Origin: Citrobacter sp. JGM124
Lineage (GTDB): Bacteria > Pseudomonadota > Gammaproteobacteria > Enterobacterales > Enterobacteriaceae
Assembly: GCF_018257795.1 (NCBI RefSeq)
Contig: NZ_JAERJD010000004.1
Coordinates: 62,001 to 126,000 of the forward strand
Reading direction: 5' to 3'
Length of the DNA: 64,000 bases
Shown: piece by piece, positions 9,780 through 18,608 of the stretch
How positions within the stretch are numbered: the first letter of the stretch is position 1
How the letters are laid out: the number at the start of each line of letters is the position of its first letter
The notes under the pieces: model-generated
The model's input: the letters and a program-made list of their open reading frames with translations, nothing else
Databases searched by the model: none
Told to the model about the DNA's origin: nothing
Translations under genes and position numbers: made by a program

Positions 9780-10436
9780 TTAAAAAGAGATAGCCTTATT
9801 CGTTGGCGGTGTTGAGCTACCATCGCCATGCTGCGATTTAGATTTTCTGCTAGGGACCCATATACGGGAACAAACTCTTTCCAGTAATGCTTTGTTATGA
9901 CTGAAAACAATGAGTCCCAGTGGCCGACGTTCGGTCTCCGTCAGCAGTACCTGCCAGATTTTTGCCTGAATATGGGCATCCAGCTGGGCGGTAACTTCAT
10001 CAGTAATTAAATAACGAGTTCTTGGGTCTAATGCCCGTAACAGGGCTATGCGGGCGAGTTCCCCCCCGGATAACTCTCCCGGCCTGCGTTTTAACCAGTC
10101 CGGATTGACGGCCATTTGGTCAAGCCATTGTGCATCAGGCCTCCAGGCATCATGTAAACTATCACCGGTGGTACGATAGGGGTTAAAGCTGAGTTCTGGA
10201 TGCTGAGGAACCAATTGAATCGGGCAGTAACCTGTATTCACAGGTGGTACACCATCAATTAGTACCCGGCCACTGGTAGGGGCTTGCCATTGCGCGATAA
10301 CGCGCCCCAGGGTGGTTTTGCCAAACCCACTCGGTGCAGAAATACCTAACCGCTCGCCAGGGCTAAGGGTGAATGACACGTCCTCCCAAAGCTGCTTGCC
10401 GCCCTGGGTTATCGATAAATCATCGATACTCAGCAT
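9780..10436 (-). CDS. yntE: Nickel/peptide-type ABC transporter ATPase, second subunit (YntE-like)
   Basis: A 218-residue ATP-binding subunit, shorter than most NikE/DppF ATPases because it ends soon after the H-loop (VFSHNKALLERV). Walker A is APSGFGKT, the signature LSGGELARIALLRAL, and Walker B LITDEVTAQLD. It overlaps the preceding ATPase gene by 17 bases. Together with the preceding gene it should energise import of nickel; the substrate is inferred from the position beside urease, as for yntABCDE of Yersinia. The symbol rests on that synteny, not on a match I could run. Confidence 0.75.
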   Translation of the reverse strand: MLSIDDLSITQGGKQLWEDVSFTLSPGERLGISAPSGFGKTTLGRVIAQWQAPTSGRVLIDGVPPVNTGYCPIQLVPQHPELSFNPYRTTGDSLHDAWRPDAQWLDQMAVNPDWLKRRPGELSGGELARIALLRALDPRTRYLITDEVTAQLDAHIQAKIWQVLLTETERRPLGLIVFSHNKALLERVCSRIWVPSRKSKSQHGDGSSTPPTNKAISF

Positions 10437-11238
10437 GATCAGTCATCTCTTGCTGTGAAATGGGTTGGCTGACGAATTTTTGCTCGGGTAATGCGGCCCA
10501 TAATGATTGCAACCACTCACTTCCACCATGATTTTTTAGCTCTTCTGCCCGTAATGTTTCACATAATTCGCCGTTGTGTAATACCGCAATTTTGTCGGCG
10601 AAGCGTGCTGCCAGCGCAAGATCATGAGTCACCCATAAAATGGCTCGCCCTTGCTGACAAAAAGCACGCAGATGCGTCAGTAACTGGCAGGCATGCTCAT
10701 CATCCAGCCAGGACGTCACCTCATCCGCTAAAATATAACGTGCATGTGTAAGTGTCGCGCAGCTTGCCAGTACCCGCTTCGCCATCCCCCCTGATAGCTG
10801 CCGAGGGAAATCATAAATTAAGCCTGGTGCAAGACTGTACGTTTGCAACTGCATCGCCACATCCTTCAGGCGCAATTCAACGCCACTCAGCTGTGCGGCC
10901 CGCGTGATTTGTGAGCCTACTTTAATCAGGGGATTTAACGCACTGACACCTTGTGGAACATAGCAAACAGATTTACCACGATTTTCGATTTTTTCCTGAC
11001 TATCCAGTGTTTTCCCGTCAAGGATAATCTCGCCACGACAACGCATATTGTCTGGGATCAAACCGAGTACGCTTTGCAGTAACAGGCTCTTGCCTTCGCC
11101 ACTGCCGCCAACCAGGGCAACCAGCTCACCGGGATGAACGTCTAAAGAGATATTGCTCAACAGTGGGTGCCAGGTCTTGCGACCAAGCCAACGATAGTGG
11201 GCAACATCAAGAGAGAAATTTGAAAATGTCAGCATCAT
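10420..11238 (-). CDS. yntD: Nickel/peptide-type ABC transporter ATPase, first subunit (YntD-like)
   Basis: A 272-residue ABC ATPase. Walker A is GGSGEGKS, the signature LSGGMAKR, and Walker B YILADEVTSWLDD. The chosen ATG (11238) overlaps the stop of the permease gene as ATGA; a second ATG follows immediately, and a weak AAGG precedes. It pairs with the shorter downstream ATPase as in Nik, Opp and Dpp systems. Nickel as substrate is inference from context. Confidence 0.77.
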   Translation of the reverse strand: MMLTFSNFSLDVAHYRWLGRKTWHPLLSNISLDVHPGELVALVGGSGEGKSLLLQSVLGLIPDNMRCRGEIILDGKTLDSQEKIENRGKSVCYVPQGVSALNPLIKVGSQITRAAQLSGVELRLKDVAMQLQTYSLAPGLIYDFPRQLSGGMAKRVLASCATLTHARYILADEVTSWLDDEHACQLLTHLRAFCQQGRAILWVTHDLALAARFADKIAVLHNGELCETLRAEELKNHGGSEWLQSLWAALPEQKFVSQPISQQEMTDHAEYR

Positions 11239-12041
11239 GACACCCTTAACCAAAGCTGTTGAATCGCCCGGGCAAGTTGGTCAAAGATAAGCACTAACCC
11301 AACCAGAATAAGGCCCGGGAAAAATGCCAGCCACCATGCACCGCTGCTCAAGTAACGTAAAGCATCAGCAAGCAAGATACCCAGTGACGCTTCATGGGGC
11401 GATAAACCAAAGCCCAGAAAACTGAGTGCCGCGCTGTGCAAGACCGCATGGGGGAACATTAACAGTGTGCCGACAATCCATTGCGGTAATATTAATGGTA
11501 GTAAATGATGACGCCAGCGATAGAAATTACTGTTACCCAGGCGGTGAGAAAGTTTTACATAGTCCGTCTCACGGATACGTAATATTTCTGCCCGTAAAAT
11601 CAGTGCTAATTTCGGCCAGTGTGTGAAGGCAACCGCCAGAATGACCCCTTGCTTTCCTCCACCTAAGGTAAAGCAGATTAATACCAGTAAGAGTAAATGA
11701 GGTAACGCCAGCATACTGTCTATCAGACCACGAATGAGATAATCCATGGTGTTATTTACCGAGCATAATGCAGCGGCAAGCAATGATAATACACCGCTGG
11801 TAAACGCCGCTATCAGACCAATCTGCAAGCTGGTGGTGAGCCCCTGAAAACAGCGCAGCCACAGGTCACGACCCAGACTATCAGTACCAAACCAATAAAT
11901 ACCGGAAGGGGGTTGCCGTCTTGCCATTAACTCCATGGGGATATCGAGGTGATAAATAGAAACCCCATAGACAGCCAGGCTGGATAACAACAGGAATGAC
12001 ACCACGAGTCGGAATAGTGCCTGATTAGGGTTATAAGTCAT
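11235..12041 (-). CDS. yntC: ABC transporter permease, NikC/DppC type (YntC-like)
   Basis: A 268-residue inner-membrane permease of the binding-protein-dependent type. It has the periplasmic YWFGTDSLGRDLWLR motif after the first membrane helix, characteristic of NikC/DppC proteins, and the coupling-helix (EAA) region ETDYVKLSHRLG. Its ends overlap both neighbours by four bases, so the operon is tightly coupled. Predicted nickel importer component. Confidence 0.77.
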   Translation of the reverse strand: MTYNPNQALFRLVVSFLLLSSLAVYGVSIYHLDIPMELMARRQPPSGIYWFGTDSLGRDLWLRCFQGLTTSLQIGLIAAFTSGVLSLLAAALCSVNNTMDYLIRGLIDSMLALPHLLLLVLICFTLGGGKQGVILAVAFTHWPKLALILRAEILRIRETDYVKLSHRLGNSNFYRWRHHLLPLILPQWIVGTLLMFPHAVLHSAALSFLGFGLSPHEASLGILLADALRYLSSGAWWLAFFPGLILVGLVLIFDQLARAIQQLWLRVS

Positions 12042-13021
12042 GATTGGCCGCGCAGCCCCCTGTTCAGACGGTGCAATAGCGTATTAGCGATACTATTACC
12101 ACAGAATACTAAAATGGCACAAAACATCACGATACCCATAAGCAGCGGAATATCCCCGTGCAGACCTGCATCAATCGTTGCCTGCCCGAGTCCTGGGTAG
12201 GCAAATACTTTTTCCGCCAGCAAGGAACCGCCGAGCAGTTCCCCCAAAGAGGCGAATTGTAAACAAAGTGCCGGAGTAATCGCGTGGCGTAGAATATGAA
12301 ACCGAATCAAAGACCAGCCTTTATCCCCCTGTGCCAGGGCATAACGAATAAACTCGCTATTCATCACCTCAGCGACCTTGGCGCGAGTATGGAGCGCAAT
12401 ATTTCCGACACCGAGTAGCCCCAGAGCCACACAAGGTAAAATGAGGTGATGCAGTTTATCGCCCCATGTCGCCGTTTCCGAATCACTGCCAGGGGTCCAC
12501 GCACAGCAAATAGGGGCCCAGTTCAGTTTGACAGCAAAGAGGGACAGCAATAGCAGGCCTATCCAGAATGTGGGTAGAGAAGCCAGCAAATAAGAAAAAC
12601 TGGAAATCAGACGGTCTGGCCAGCGGTTAAGATAGCGCCCGGCAGTTAAGCCCATACTTAGCCCTAACACCCCTGAAAAACACCACGCAGAAAGCAGTAA
12701 GGCAAAAGAGGTGGCAAAACGCTCACCAATCACCTGTCCCACAGGGGCGTTGTAGAGCATGGAGTACCCTAAATCCCCTTGAATCATTTGTATAAACCAA
12801 TGCAGAAAACGTTGCCACAGGGGAAGGTCAAGTCCCCAGCGTGCTGCAATTAGCGGGTATTGTTCCGGGGGAACATGGAGCAACTCGCTGCCAATATAAG
12901 CACGAATTGGGTCAACGGGGGAAAAGCTGAGAAGAACAAACGTGCCCGCGGCCGTGACCAGCAACAGGCAAATTAAGCGCAGGAAAAATACCGGCACTGA
13001 ACGCATTACTGACAAGTCCAT
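12038..13021 (-). CDS. yntB: ABC transporter permease, NikB/DppB type (YntB-like)
   Basis: A permease of about 327 residues with six predicted membrane helices and the EAA-like loop NSEFIRYALAQGDKG. The first membrane helix (residues 12-32) and the following periplasmic loop are as in NikB. Two starts are possible: the ATG at 13021, overlapping the binding-protein gene by 16 bases, or ATG at 13006, forming TAATG with its stop. A doublet CC at ICCAWTPGSD in the periplasmic loop is unusual. Confidence 0.77.
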   Translation of the reverse strand: MDLSVMRSVPVFFLRLICLLLVTAAGTFVLLSFSPVDPIRAYIGSELLHVPPEQYPLIAARWGLDLPLWQRFLHWFIQMIQGDLGYSMLYNAPVGQVIGERFATSFALLLSAWCFSGVLGLSMGLTAGRYLNRWPDRLISSFSYLLASLPTFWIGLLLLSLFAVKLNWAPICCAWTPGSDSETATWGDKLHHLILPCVALGLLGVGNIALHTRAKVAEVMNSEFIRYALAQGDKGWSLIRFHILRHAITPALCLQFASLGELLGGSLLAEKVFAYPGLGQATIDAGLHGDIPLLMGIVMFCAILVFCGNSIANTLLHRLNRGLRGQS

Positions 13022-14583
13022 TTCCAGCTATCAAGATTATTTAGTGCAGACCATGAGCCGTGAATTTCCGGCGCTGCTTTGCCTAAATCAACACAAGCAT
13101 TAACCAGGTAAGTATGCTGTATATTCAACAACCATGCCCAGGCAGCATCACCGCGAATACCGGCACCATTTTTACCGTCCCAGTCTACTTGCTGCCAGTA
13201 AGGGATCGCCTGTTGCCAGCTTGGGGCGTCTAATGCCTGCTGAAGGTGCTTGTCGACTTCACTGTTCTTGTAATAGCCCGTGTTGTAATAGCCAACCCCT
13301 GCAGTATGGCTACTGTAGTGGTGATAGAGTTCCATCGGGTCAAGGCTACCCCAGCCAAACAGCGTGGGGTTGGCATGCATATTACGCTCTACGGTTTCCC
13401 AGCTACCGGATTTTAAATCAACATCAATCCCTATTGGTTTAAGCATGGATCGCACCGCTTCAGCTAAGTCACGCCGGGTGGTATCCCCACTGGCATACCA
13501 CAGGGTTATTTTGGCTGGCAGGCCGTTTTTTTCTCTGATCCCCTGGCTATTAAGTGTCCAGCCAGCCTGCTCAAGGATCTGTCTGGCTTTTTCAGTATCG
13601 CCATCTTTGATTTTAGCCTCACTATTATCCCATGGAGTGCCCTGCACCCCGGTATAGGCCGGGATAGCGTGCCCTTCCATAATTTGCTCCGCCAGTAACT
13701 GACGATTGATTGCATAGTTAATGGCTTTACGAATGGCGATATCGGATGTCACATCGTTACCCACAGGGTTGCCCTGTGCGTCTTTTTTACCGGCAGGAAC
13801 TGTCGGGAAGGCTATGCCACGGTTCTCGACACTGGGTCTTACCCACAGCCGCATTTCGCTGGCAGGATCTGCCGCTATTGATGGTGGAATACGCACAACA
13901 TCCAGTTGCTTACTTTTTGCAGCGGCATAGGCACTGTCTTCATCCAGGAAAACAAAAATCAGTTTATTGAAGTCATTTTTATTGCCGGCGTAATAGGGAT
14001 TCGCTTCGACAATCATTTGCTGCCCTGGCTGGAAACTGACTAATCGATAGGGGCCGGCACCGATCGGTTTTTGAGCATAGGTTTTTGCGTTGTACTTCTC
14101 TTTTGACACAATGCCTAACGACCCAAGGACGTTAATGAATGTACTTTGTGGTGCTTTGAGCTGAATGCGTATCGTTTGTGGATTAACTTCTTCTGCACTT
14201 AAGAAGTTCCCCATATCCACCTTGCCGCCACTGGCTGCAGCATTATTGTAGGTGAATACCACATCCTTTGCTGTCAGGGGGGTTCCATCAGAGAATTTAA
14301 GGCCAGGTTTGAGGGTCAGAGTCCAGGTTTTACCATCATCACTCGACTGATAGTTACTGAGTAAAAAACTGTTCCAGCTCAAGTCGGCATTCTGTTTTAA
14401 CAGCGGGCTATGAAGGAGCAGATAACTGCCATGACTCCAGCCAAGCATCGGGTCAAAACCTTCAGTGGGCTCATCACCAATGGCAAGCTTTAGAGTATGA
14501 TCGGCGGCATTAGCGGCGGCAGAATATGTGCCAAGCACAAGAGCAATGAGAAAAGGAATATATAACACTGATGATGTAGCCAT
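13006..14583 (-). CDS. yntA: Periplasmic nickel/peptide-type binding protein (YntA-like)
   Basis: A 525-residue solute-binding protein of the SBP_bac_5 family (NikA, DppA, OppA). A signal peptide runs to about residue 26 (AANA before ADHTLKLA). The GEPTEGFDPMLGWSHGSY start and the KPGLKFSDGTPLTAKDVVFTYN block are typical. It is the first gene of the five-gene operon that ends before ureA. NikA-like proteins bind nickel through a small organic chelator. Nickel is favoured here over peptides by the adjacency to urease and by the known role of yntABCDE in Yersinia; peptide transport is not excluded. Confidence 0.78.
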   Translation of the reverse strand: MATSSVLYIPFLIALVLGTYSAAANAADHTLKLAIGDEPTEGFDPMLGWSHGSYLLLHSPLLKQNADLSWNSFLLSNYQSSDDGKTWTLTLKPGLKFSDGTPLTAKDVVFTYNNAAASGGKVDMGNFLSAEEVNPQTIRIQLKAPQSTFINVLGSLGIVSKEKYNAKTYAQKPIGAGPYRLVSFQPGQQMIVEANPYYAGNKNDFNKLIFVFLDEDSAYAAAKSKQLDVVRIPPSIAADPASEMRLWVRPSVENRGIAFPTVPAGKKDAQGNPVGNDVTSDIAIRKAINYAINRQLLAEQIMEGHAIPAYTGVQGTPWDNSEAKIKDGDTEKARQILEQAGWTLNSQGIREKNGLPAKITLWYASGDTTRRDLAEAVRSMLKPIGIDVDLKSGSWETVERNMHANPTLFGWGSLDPMELYHHYSSHTAGVGYYNTGYYKNSEVDKHLQQALDAPSWQQAIPYWQQVDWDGKNGAGIRGDAAWAWLLNIQHTYLVNACVDLGKAAPEIHGSWSALNNLDSWKWTCQ

Positions 14584-14644
14584 GGATAATCCTTCGTTAA
14601 ATTTTATAAAAGTAGAAATATTATTCCTTAGATAAATTCAGTGT

Positions 14645-14701
14645 TCATACTGATATAAAAAAGCACGTTAATTAAAAAGTTACTGTTTTGTATCAGTATG
14701 A
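14645..14701. promoter_or_regulatory. 11-bp inverted repeat with GTATGA half-sites upstream of the ynt operon
   Basis: TCATACTGATA (14645-14655) is repeated in perfect inverted orientation as TATCAGTATGA (14691-14701), with 35 AT-rich bases between. A further GTATGA lies at 14711-14716. GTATGA/TCATAC are the half-sites of E. coli NikR operators, but there they are spaced GTATGA-N16-TCATAC, an order and spacing not seen here. It is about 60 bases upstream of the first ynt gene, so a regulator site is plausible, but its protein is unknown. Confidence 0.4.
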
Positions 14702-15054
14702 TGAAAAGCTGTATGACTGCGTATCAAGTGTAATTCATATCTACAGTATTTCCTGTAAGCTTTTTAAATCACATTTATTCGTGACTGATGGTTGTCAGTG
14801 GATATCTTTTTAACCTATTGAATATAGATGTAAAATTGGTTTTTATTCCTCTGGGAACATGTTCTGAATGCGTTAAGATAATTGTGAGATGATAAAGTTG
14901 AATAGCAAAAATAGATAATAAAATTTTCATTTATCTAAAGGTGTTAGCTATGGATATATTATATTTCATTGGTGAAGGGCCCATTTCATGGCGAAATGTC
15001 GCTTATAATATATTTGTTACCGAGAAAGGGAAACTTGGGGAGCGTTGATAGCGA

Positions 15055-15080
15055 TGGCAAAGAGGGCTCCCTCTTTGCCA
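15055..15080 (-). terminator. Strong hairpin at the 3' end of avtA
   Basis: A perfect 12-bp inverted repeat (tggcaaagaggg 15055-15066, ccctctttgcca 15069-15080) lies ten bases beyond the avtA stop. No T tract follows, so it may be a Rho-independent-like end or an mRNA stabiliser. Confidence 0.45.
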
Positions 15081-15089
15081 CGGGAAATG

Positions 15090-16343
15090 TTAGCGAGCCT
15101 CAGCCCAGGCCCGATCGACTTCTTCTGCCAGAATTTTTACACCGGCTTCGATTTTTTCGGGTTCTGGCACGTAGTTCATACGCATACATTGGTGAGTGTG
15201 AGGCCAGGGTTTCTCAAGGCCAGGAAAAAAGTAATGCCCTGGTACCATCAGTACGCCACGTTTTTTTAACCGCTGGTAGAGTAGTTCAGTGGTGATCGGC
15301 AGGTCTTTAAACCATAACCAAAGGAAAATGGCTCCTTCAGGTTTATGAATCAGGCAACGATCCGGTGATAAATAGCGACGAATAGTGGAGATAGTCTCCT
15401 TAACTCGCTGCAGATAGAAAGGTTTAATCACGGTCTCTGACAGTCTGAGCAGATCATTACGCTTAATCATTTCACAGGCTATAGCTGGCCCTACGCCACC
15501 AGGTGACAAACTAATGATTCCGTTCATGTTACTGACTGCCGAAATGATTTTGTCATTGGCAATGATAATACCGCACCGGCTACCAGGCAGCCCCAGTTTG
15601 GACAAACTCATGCACAGGATAATATTAGGATTCCATAGCGGGCGAGCTTCGCTAAAGATGATCCCCGGGAATGGAACGCCATAAGCATTATCAATAACTA
15701 AAGGAATACCATGTTCATTCGCCATGGCATCCAGCTTCATGAGCTCTTCATCGGTAATCACATTGCCCGTAGGGTTAGTCGGACGTGATACACAAATCAT
15801 GCCGGTATCTTCGCCAATATGCAGATGCTCAAAGTCGACATGGTATTTAAATTGCCCGTCTGGCAGTAACTCTATATTCGGGCGGGTAGAAACGAACAGA
15901 TCTTCTTCCAGCCCGGCATCTGCATAACCAATGTATTCCGGTGTTAACGGGAAGAGAACCTTTTTGGTCATGCCATTTTGCCGACGCCCGGCAAACAGAT
16001 TGAATAAGTAGAAAAACGCGCTCTGACTGCCATTTGTCAGTGCAATATTCTGCGGCTCAATATCCCAGCCTAATTCATCCTTCAGCAGGTCGGCGAGTGC
16101 TGTAAGTAGCTCACTTTTGCCTTGTGGTCCGTCGTAATTACACAGAGTATCAAGGAGTTTGCCGTTATCCTGCATATCTGAAAGCAACTTTTTGAAGTAG
16201 TCATTCATTGCGGGAATTTGCGCGGGGTTCCCCCCCCCAAGCATGATAGCGCCTGGAGTGCGTAAACCATCATTGAGATCTTCCATCAGGCGTGTGATGC
16301 CTGAATGGCGGGTAAATTTGTCGCCGAAAAGAGAAAACGTCAT
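15090..16343 (-). CDS. avtA: Valine-pyruvate aminotransferase
   Basis: AvtA interconverts valine plus pyruvate with 2-ketoisovalerate plus alanine, in alanine and valine synthesis. The protein begins MTFSLFGDKFTRHSGI exactly as in E. coli, so the ATG at 16343 is used; an in-frame upstream extension of 19 codons is not expected. It is 417 residues, the E. coli length. The PLP lysine lies in MSLSKLGLPGSRCG, and NPTGNVITDEEL and VIDNAYGVPFPG mark the cofactor site. The gene stands alone, with a hairpin at its end. Confidence 0.96.
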   Translation of the reverse strand: MTFSLFGDKFTRHSGITRLMEDLNDGLRTPGAIMLGGGNPAQIPAMNDYFKKLLSDMQDNGKLLDTLCNYDGPQGKSELLTALADLLKDELGWDIEPQNIALTNGSQSAFFYLFNLFAGRRQNGMTKKVLFPLTPEYIGYADAGLEEDLFVSTRPNIELLPDGQFKYHVDFEHLHIGEDTGMICVSRPTNPTGNVITDEELMKLDAMANEHGIPLVIDNAYGVPFPGIIFSEARPLWNPNIILCMSLSKLGLPGSRCGIIIANDKIISAVSNMNGIISLSPGGVGPAIACEMIKRNDLLRLSETVIKPFYLQRVKETISTIRRYLSPDRCLIHKPEGAIFLWLWFKDLPITTELLYQRLKKRGVLMVPGHYFFPGLEKPWPHTHQCMRMNYVPEPEKIEAGVKILAEEVDRAWAEAR

Positions 16344-16500
16344 AACGTATTGTCTACAGAATACTTTGAAAGAGGCTAACCATAACGCTGGTAAAGTCAT
16401 GGTGCAAACGTGCTTTTTATTATTTTACTGGTTACTCATGCTGCAATTCAGTTTAAATCGCAGAGTTATATGCTGTTTATGACGGCGATGCTTCGTGACG

Positions 16501-17268
16501 TTATTTATTAAATTGCCACTTTTCAATATGAGAACTCAGCATATTACGGGTGGTTGACAGCTCATCAATGGTTTTAGCAAGCCTGGCATGTAAGCCTGCG
16601 TTTTGCTCTGAATCGGAGAGAAAGACTGTCTGTAATTGTTGCAGTTTTTCATAAAGTATAACAACTTCGGCCTCAGCACGAAGGCGCGCCTCATGTTGCG
16701 TTTTGATCAGTGTATCAGCGGCAGCCAGACGCTGAAGAAACTCACCTTTTTCCTGAGTATGGGCGTTGGCTTTTGCCTGGGCGGTGATTTTATGGCGAGT
16801 GAAGTGGCTCTTTAACTTATCGATTTCCCGTTGCATGACACTGCGTACCAGGGCTGATTCTTTCAGGTGCATTTCCTGGCTAATATTCAGTGCTCTTTTC
16901 AGCTCTGCGACTTGGGTTTCAAATTTGCGTAATGAATCACTGGATTCTGGCGACTCATGACGTTGTGTGGGCGATTGTTTATTCTTTTGTCGTTCTTCAC
17001 GCAGTTGTGCTGACAGGCTGGCAGCATGTGCTTCCGCTATGCGTAAACGCTGTAGCGTTTCTGGCGAGTCTTGATAAAGGGAATTTGACGGTGCGCTATT
17101 ACGGATTCTGGCTAAATCAACGCTGACCAGTGCAGTACTCACCTCATACAGGATCTGTTCTTTGTTCTTTAACTTCATGCGATTACAGGCACTGGCTAAA
17201 AAACTGGCTGCTTCATTAATATTTGTGGTTGAGAAAGCTTTTTTGATCAGGTTCTGAACCAGGTTCAT
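16501..17268 (-). CDS. Coiled-coil protein of unknown function
   Basis: I do not recognise this 255-residue protein. The first 50 residues (LIKKAFSTTNINEAASFLAS region) vaguely resemble DUF2786-type helical domains, where repeated small residues follow an NxxEA pattern; this is weak. Residues 75-250 are rich in Ala, Glu, Gln, Arg and Leu and look like a long coiled coil. No signal peptide or membrane segment is present, so it is probably cytoplasmic. It lies between avtA and divergent bax, and I know of no counterpart at that position in E. coli. DNA-binding or structural roles are both possible. Confidence 0.7.
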   Translation of the reverse strand: MNLVQNLIKKAFSTTNINEAASFLASACNRMKLKNKEQILYEVSTALVSVDLARIRNSAPSNSLYQDSPETLQRLRIAEAHAASLSAQLREERQKNKQSPTQRHESPESSDSLRKFETQVAELKRALNISQEMHLKESALVRSVMQREIDKLKSHFTRHKITAQAKANAHTQEKGEFLQRLAAADTLIKTQHEARLRAEAEVVILYEKLQQLQTVFLSDSEQNAGLHARLAKTIDELSTTRNMLSSHIEKWQFNK

Positions 17269-17508
17269 CGTTGCCAGTTATCCTGTAGCAAAAGGGCTGA
17301 GTAAGTGTGTCAGGCAGCGTCTGCCAGAGCCTGAACTCCGGAATTCTACAACGTTTTATGCCTCAGAATATGATTGTTCGGGGCGATAATTCGGAATAAT
17401 ACGCTTTCTTAACGTGCCCTGAGCCGTTATTTTTGTTATCTTTCGCGCCTACTTTCTATACTAATTATAAATAAGTTAGTTAGAAAGGTATCGTTTCTGT
17501 TCGGAGTT

Positions 17509-18333
17509 ATGATGATAACAACCCTAATAAAGCAGTTAGGGGCAGCGATATTTTTGTTACTGACGGTTGGTTTTTATAACCAGGTTATAGCCAGTCAGTC
17601 GGTAACGAAGGCGCACAATACAGCCCTGATACAAAAAGTTAAGAGTAGTAAAACGGCACACAGTACAAAAGAGTATTCTCGCAAAAGTGAAAATGGTTCG
17701 CTTCCTGATTTGCGAAAATACCCTTCCGGAACGCCAAGAAAAAAAGCGTTTCTCCGGGCGGTGATGCCATACATTGCACAACAAAATGCGGTGATTACTG
17801 CTGACCGTAACTGGTTAATGACAAAGCGCTATACTGGCCGTTTTTCGCCAAAAGAAATCGTGCGGCTGAAAGATATTTCTCGTCGCTATAAAGTGGCGTG
17901 GAAAGGAAATACTAAACATATTCCCTGGAACACATTGCTGGAAAGAGTCGATATCATTCCGGCTAAAATGGCGGCAACCATGGCTGCGGCAGAAAGTGGC
18001 TGGGGTACATCGAAACTTGCTCGCAGTAACAACAATCTGTTTGGTATGAAATGCTCCAGGAAACATTGCAACAGTCAGCCAGGCAAAGTGAAGGGCTACC
18101 TTCATTACGGTTCGTTAAAAGAGGGAGTAAACTCCTATGTAACGAACTTGAATACCCACCCGGCTTATGCGTCATTCCGTAAATCACGGGCACAGTTACG
18201 TCAAACGTCCCAGGAAGTGAACGCCAGTAATATGATTCGCAAATTAGAAGGTTACTCGCAAAAAGGAAGCCGATATAACAATTATCTGTTTGCTATGTAC
18301 CAAAGTAATCAGAATCTTATGTCGACTTATTAA
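17509..18333 (+). CDS. bax: Bax-type glucosaminidase-domain protein
   Basis: A 274-residue protein, the same length as E. coli Bax. An N-terminal signal segment (residues 5-28, ending QVIA) leads to the periplasm. The C-terminal half is a mannosyl-glycoprotein endo-beta-N-acetylglucosaminidase (LytG-like) domain: AAAESGWGTSKLARSNNNLFGMKC holds the catalytic Glu, and LKEGVNSYVTNLNTHPAYASFR follows. It is predicted to act on peptidoglycan glycan strands. Two ATG codons are adjacent (17509 and 17512); the spacing from GGAG favours the second. A 240-base divergent promoter region separates it from the coiled-coil gene. Confidence 0.9.
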   Translation: MMITTLIKQLGAAIFLLLTVGFYNQVIASQSVTKAHNTALIQKVKSSKTAHSTKEYSRKSENGSLPDLRKYPSGTPRKKAFLRAVMPYIAQQNAVITADRNWLMTKRYTGRFSPKEIVRLKDISRRYKVAWKGNTKHIPWNTLLERVDIIPAKMAATMAAAESGWGTSKLARSNNNLFGMKCSRKHCNSQPGKVKGYLHYGSLKEGVNSYVTNLNTHPAYASFRKSRAQLRQTSQEVNASNMIRKLEGYSQKGSRYNNYLFAMYQSNQNLMSTY

Positions 18334-18608
18334 CGTTGCGTGAACAGTCGGTAATATGTTCTATTTTAAGAATATATTATCGACTTATGCTGATCTTGTC
18401 CGCTCTATAAATCATTTCCTGTTTTCAGTCCTTATCCTGCCCTGGGATAGACCATCGGTATCGTCAGAATTGTCGGGCTGAGTTCATCTGTCACGACATA
18501 TTTCACCCCAGGAGCGCCGCTTTTCCGGGCTTTGACCATACAACTTGATGGCATTTGCGTATATACTGGCCGCTTCTCTTAAATCCACGGAACGCGTGCG
18601 AATTCAAC

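Larger units (their letters stand above)
14584..15089. other. Intergenic region upstream of the nickel transporter operon
   Basis: 506 bases with no gene. The part next to the binding-protein gene holds an 11-bp inverted repeat and repeated GTATGA sequences; the far end holds a strong hairpin after avtA. The remainder is AT-rich with no feature I recognise. Confidence 0.6.
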
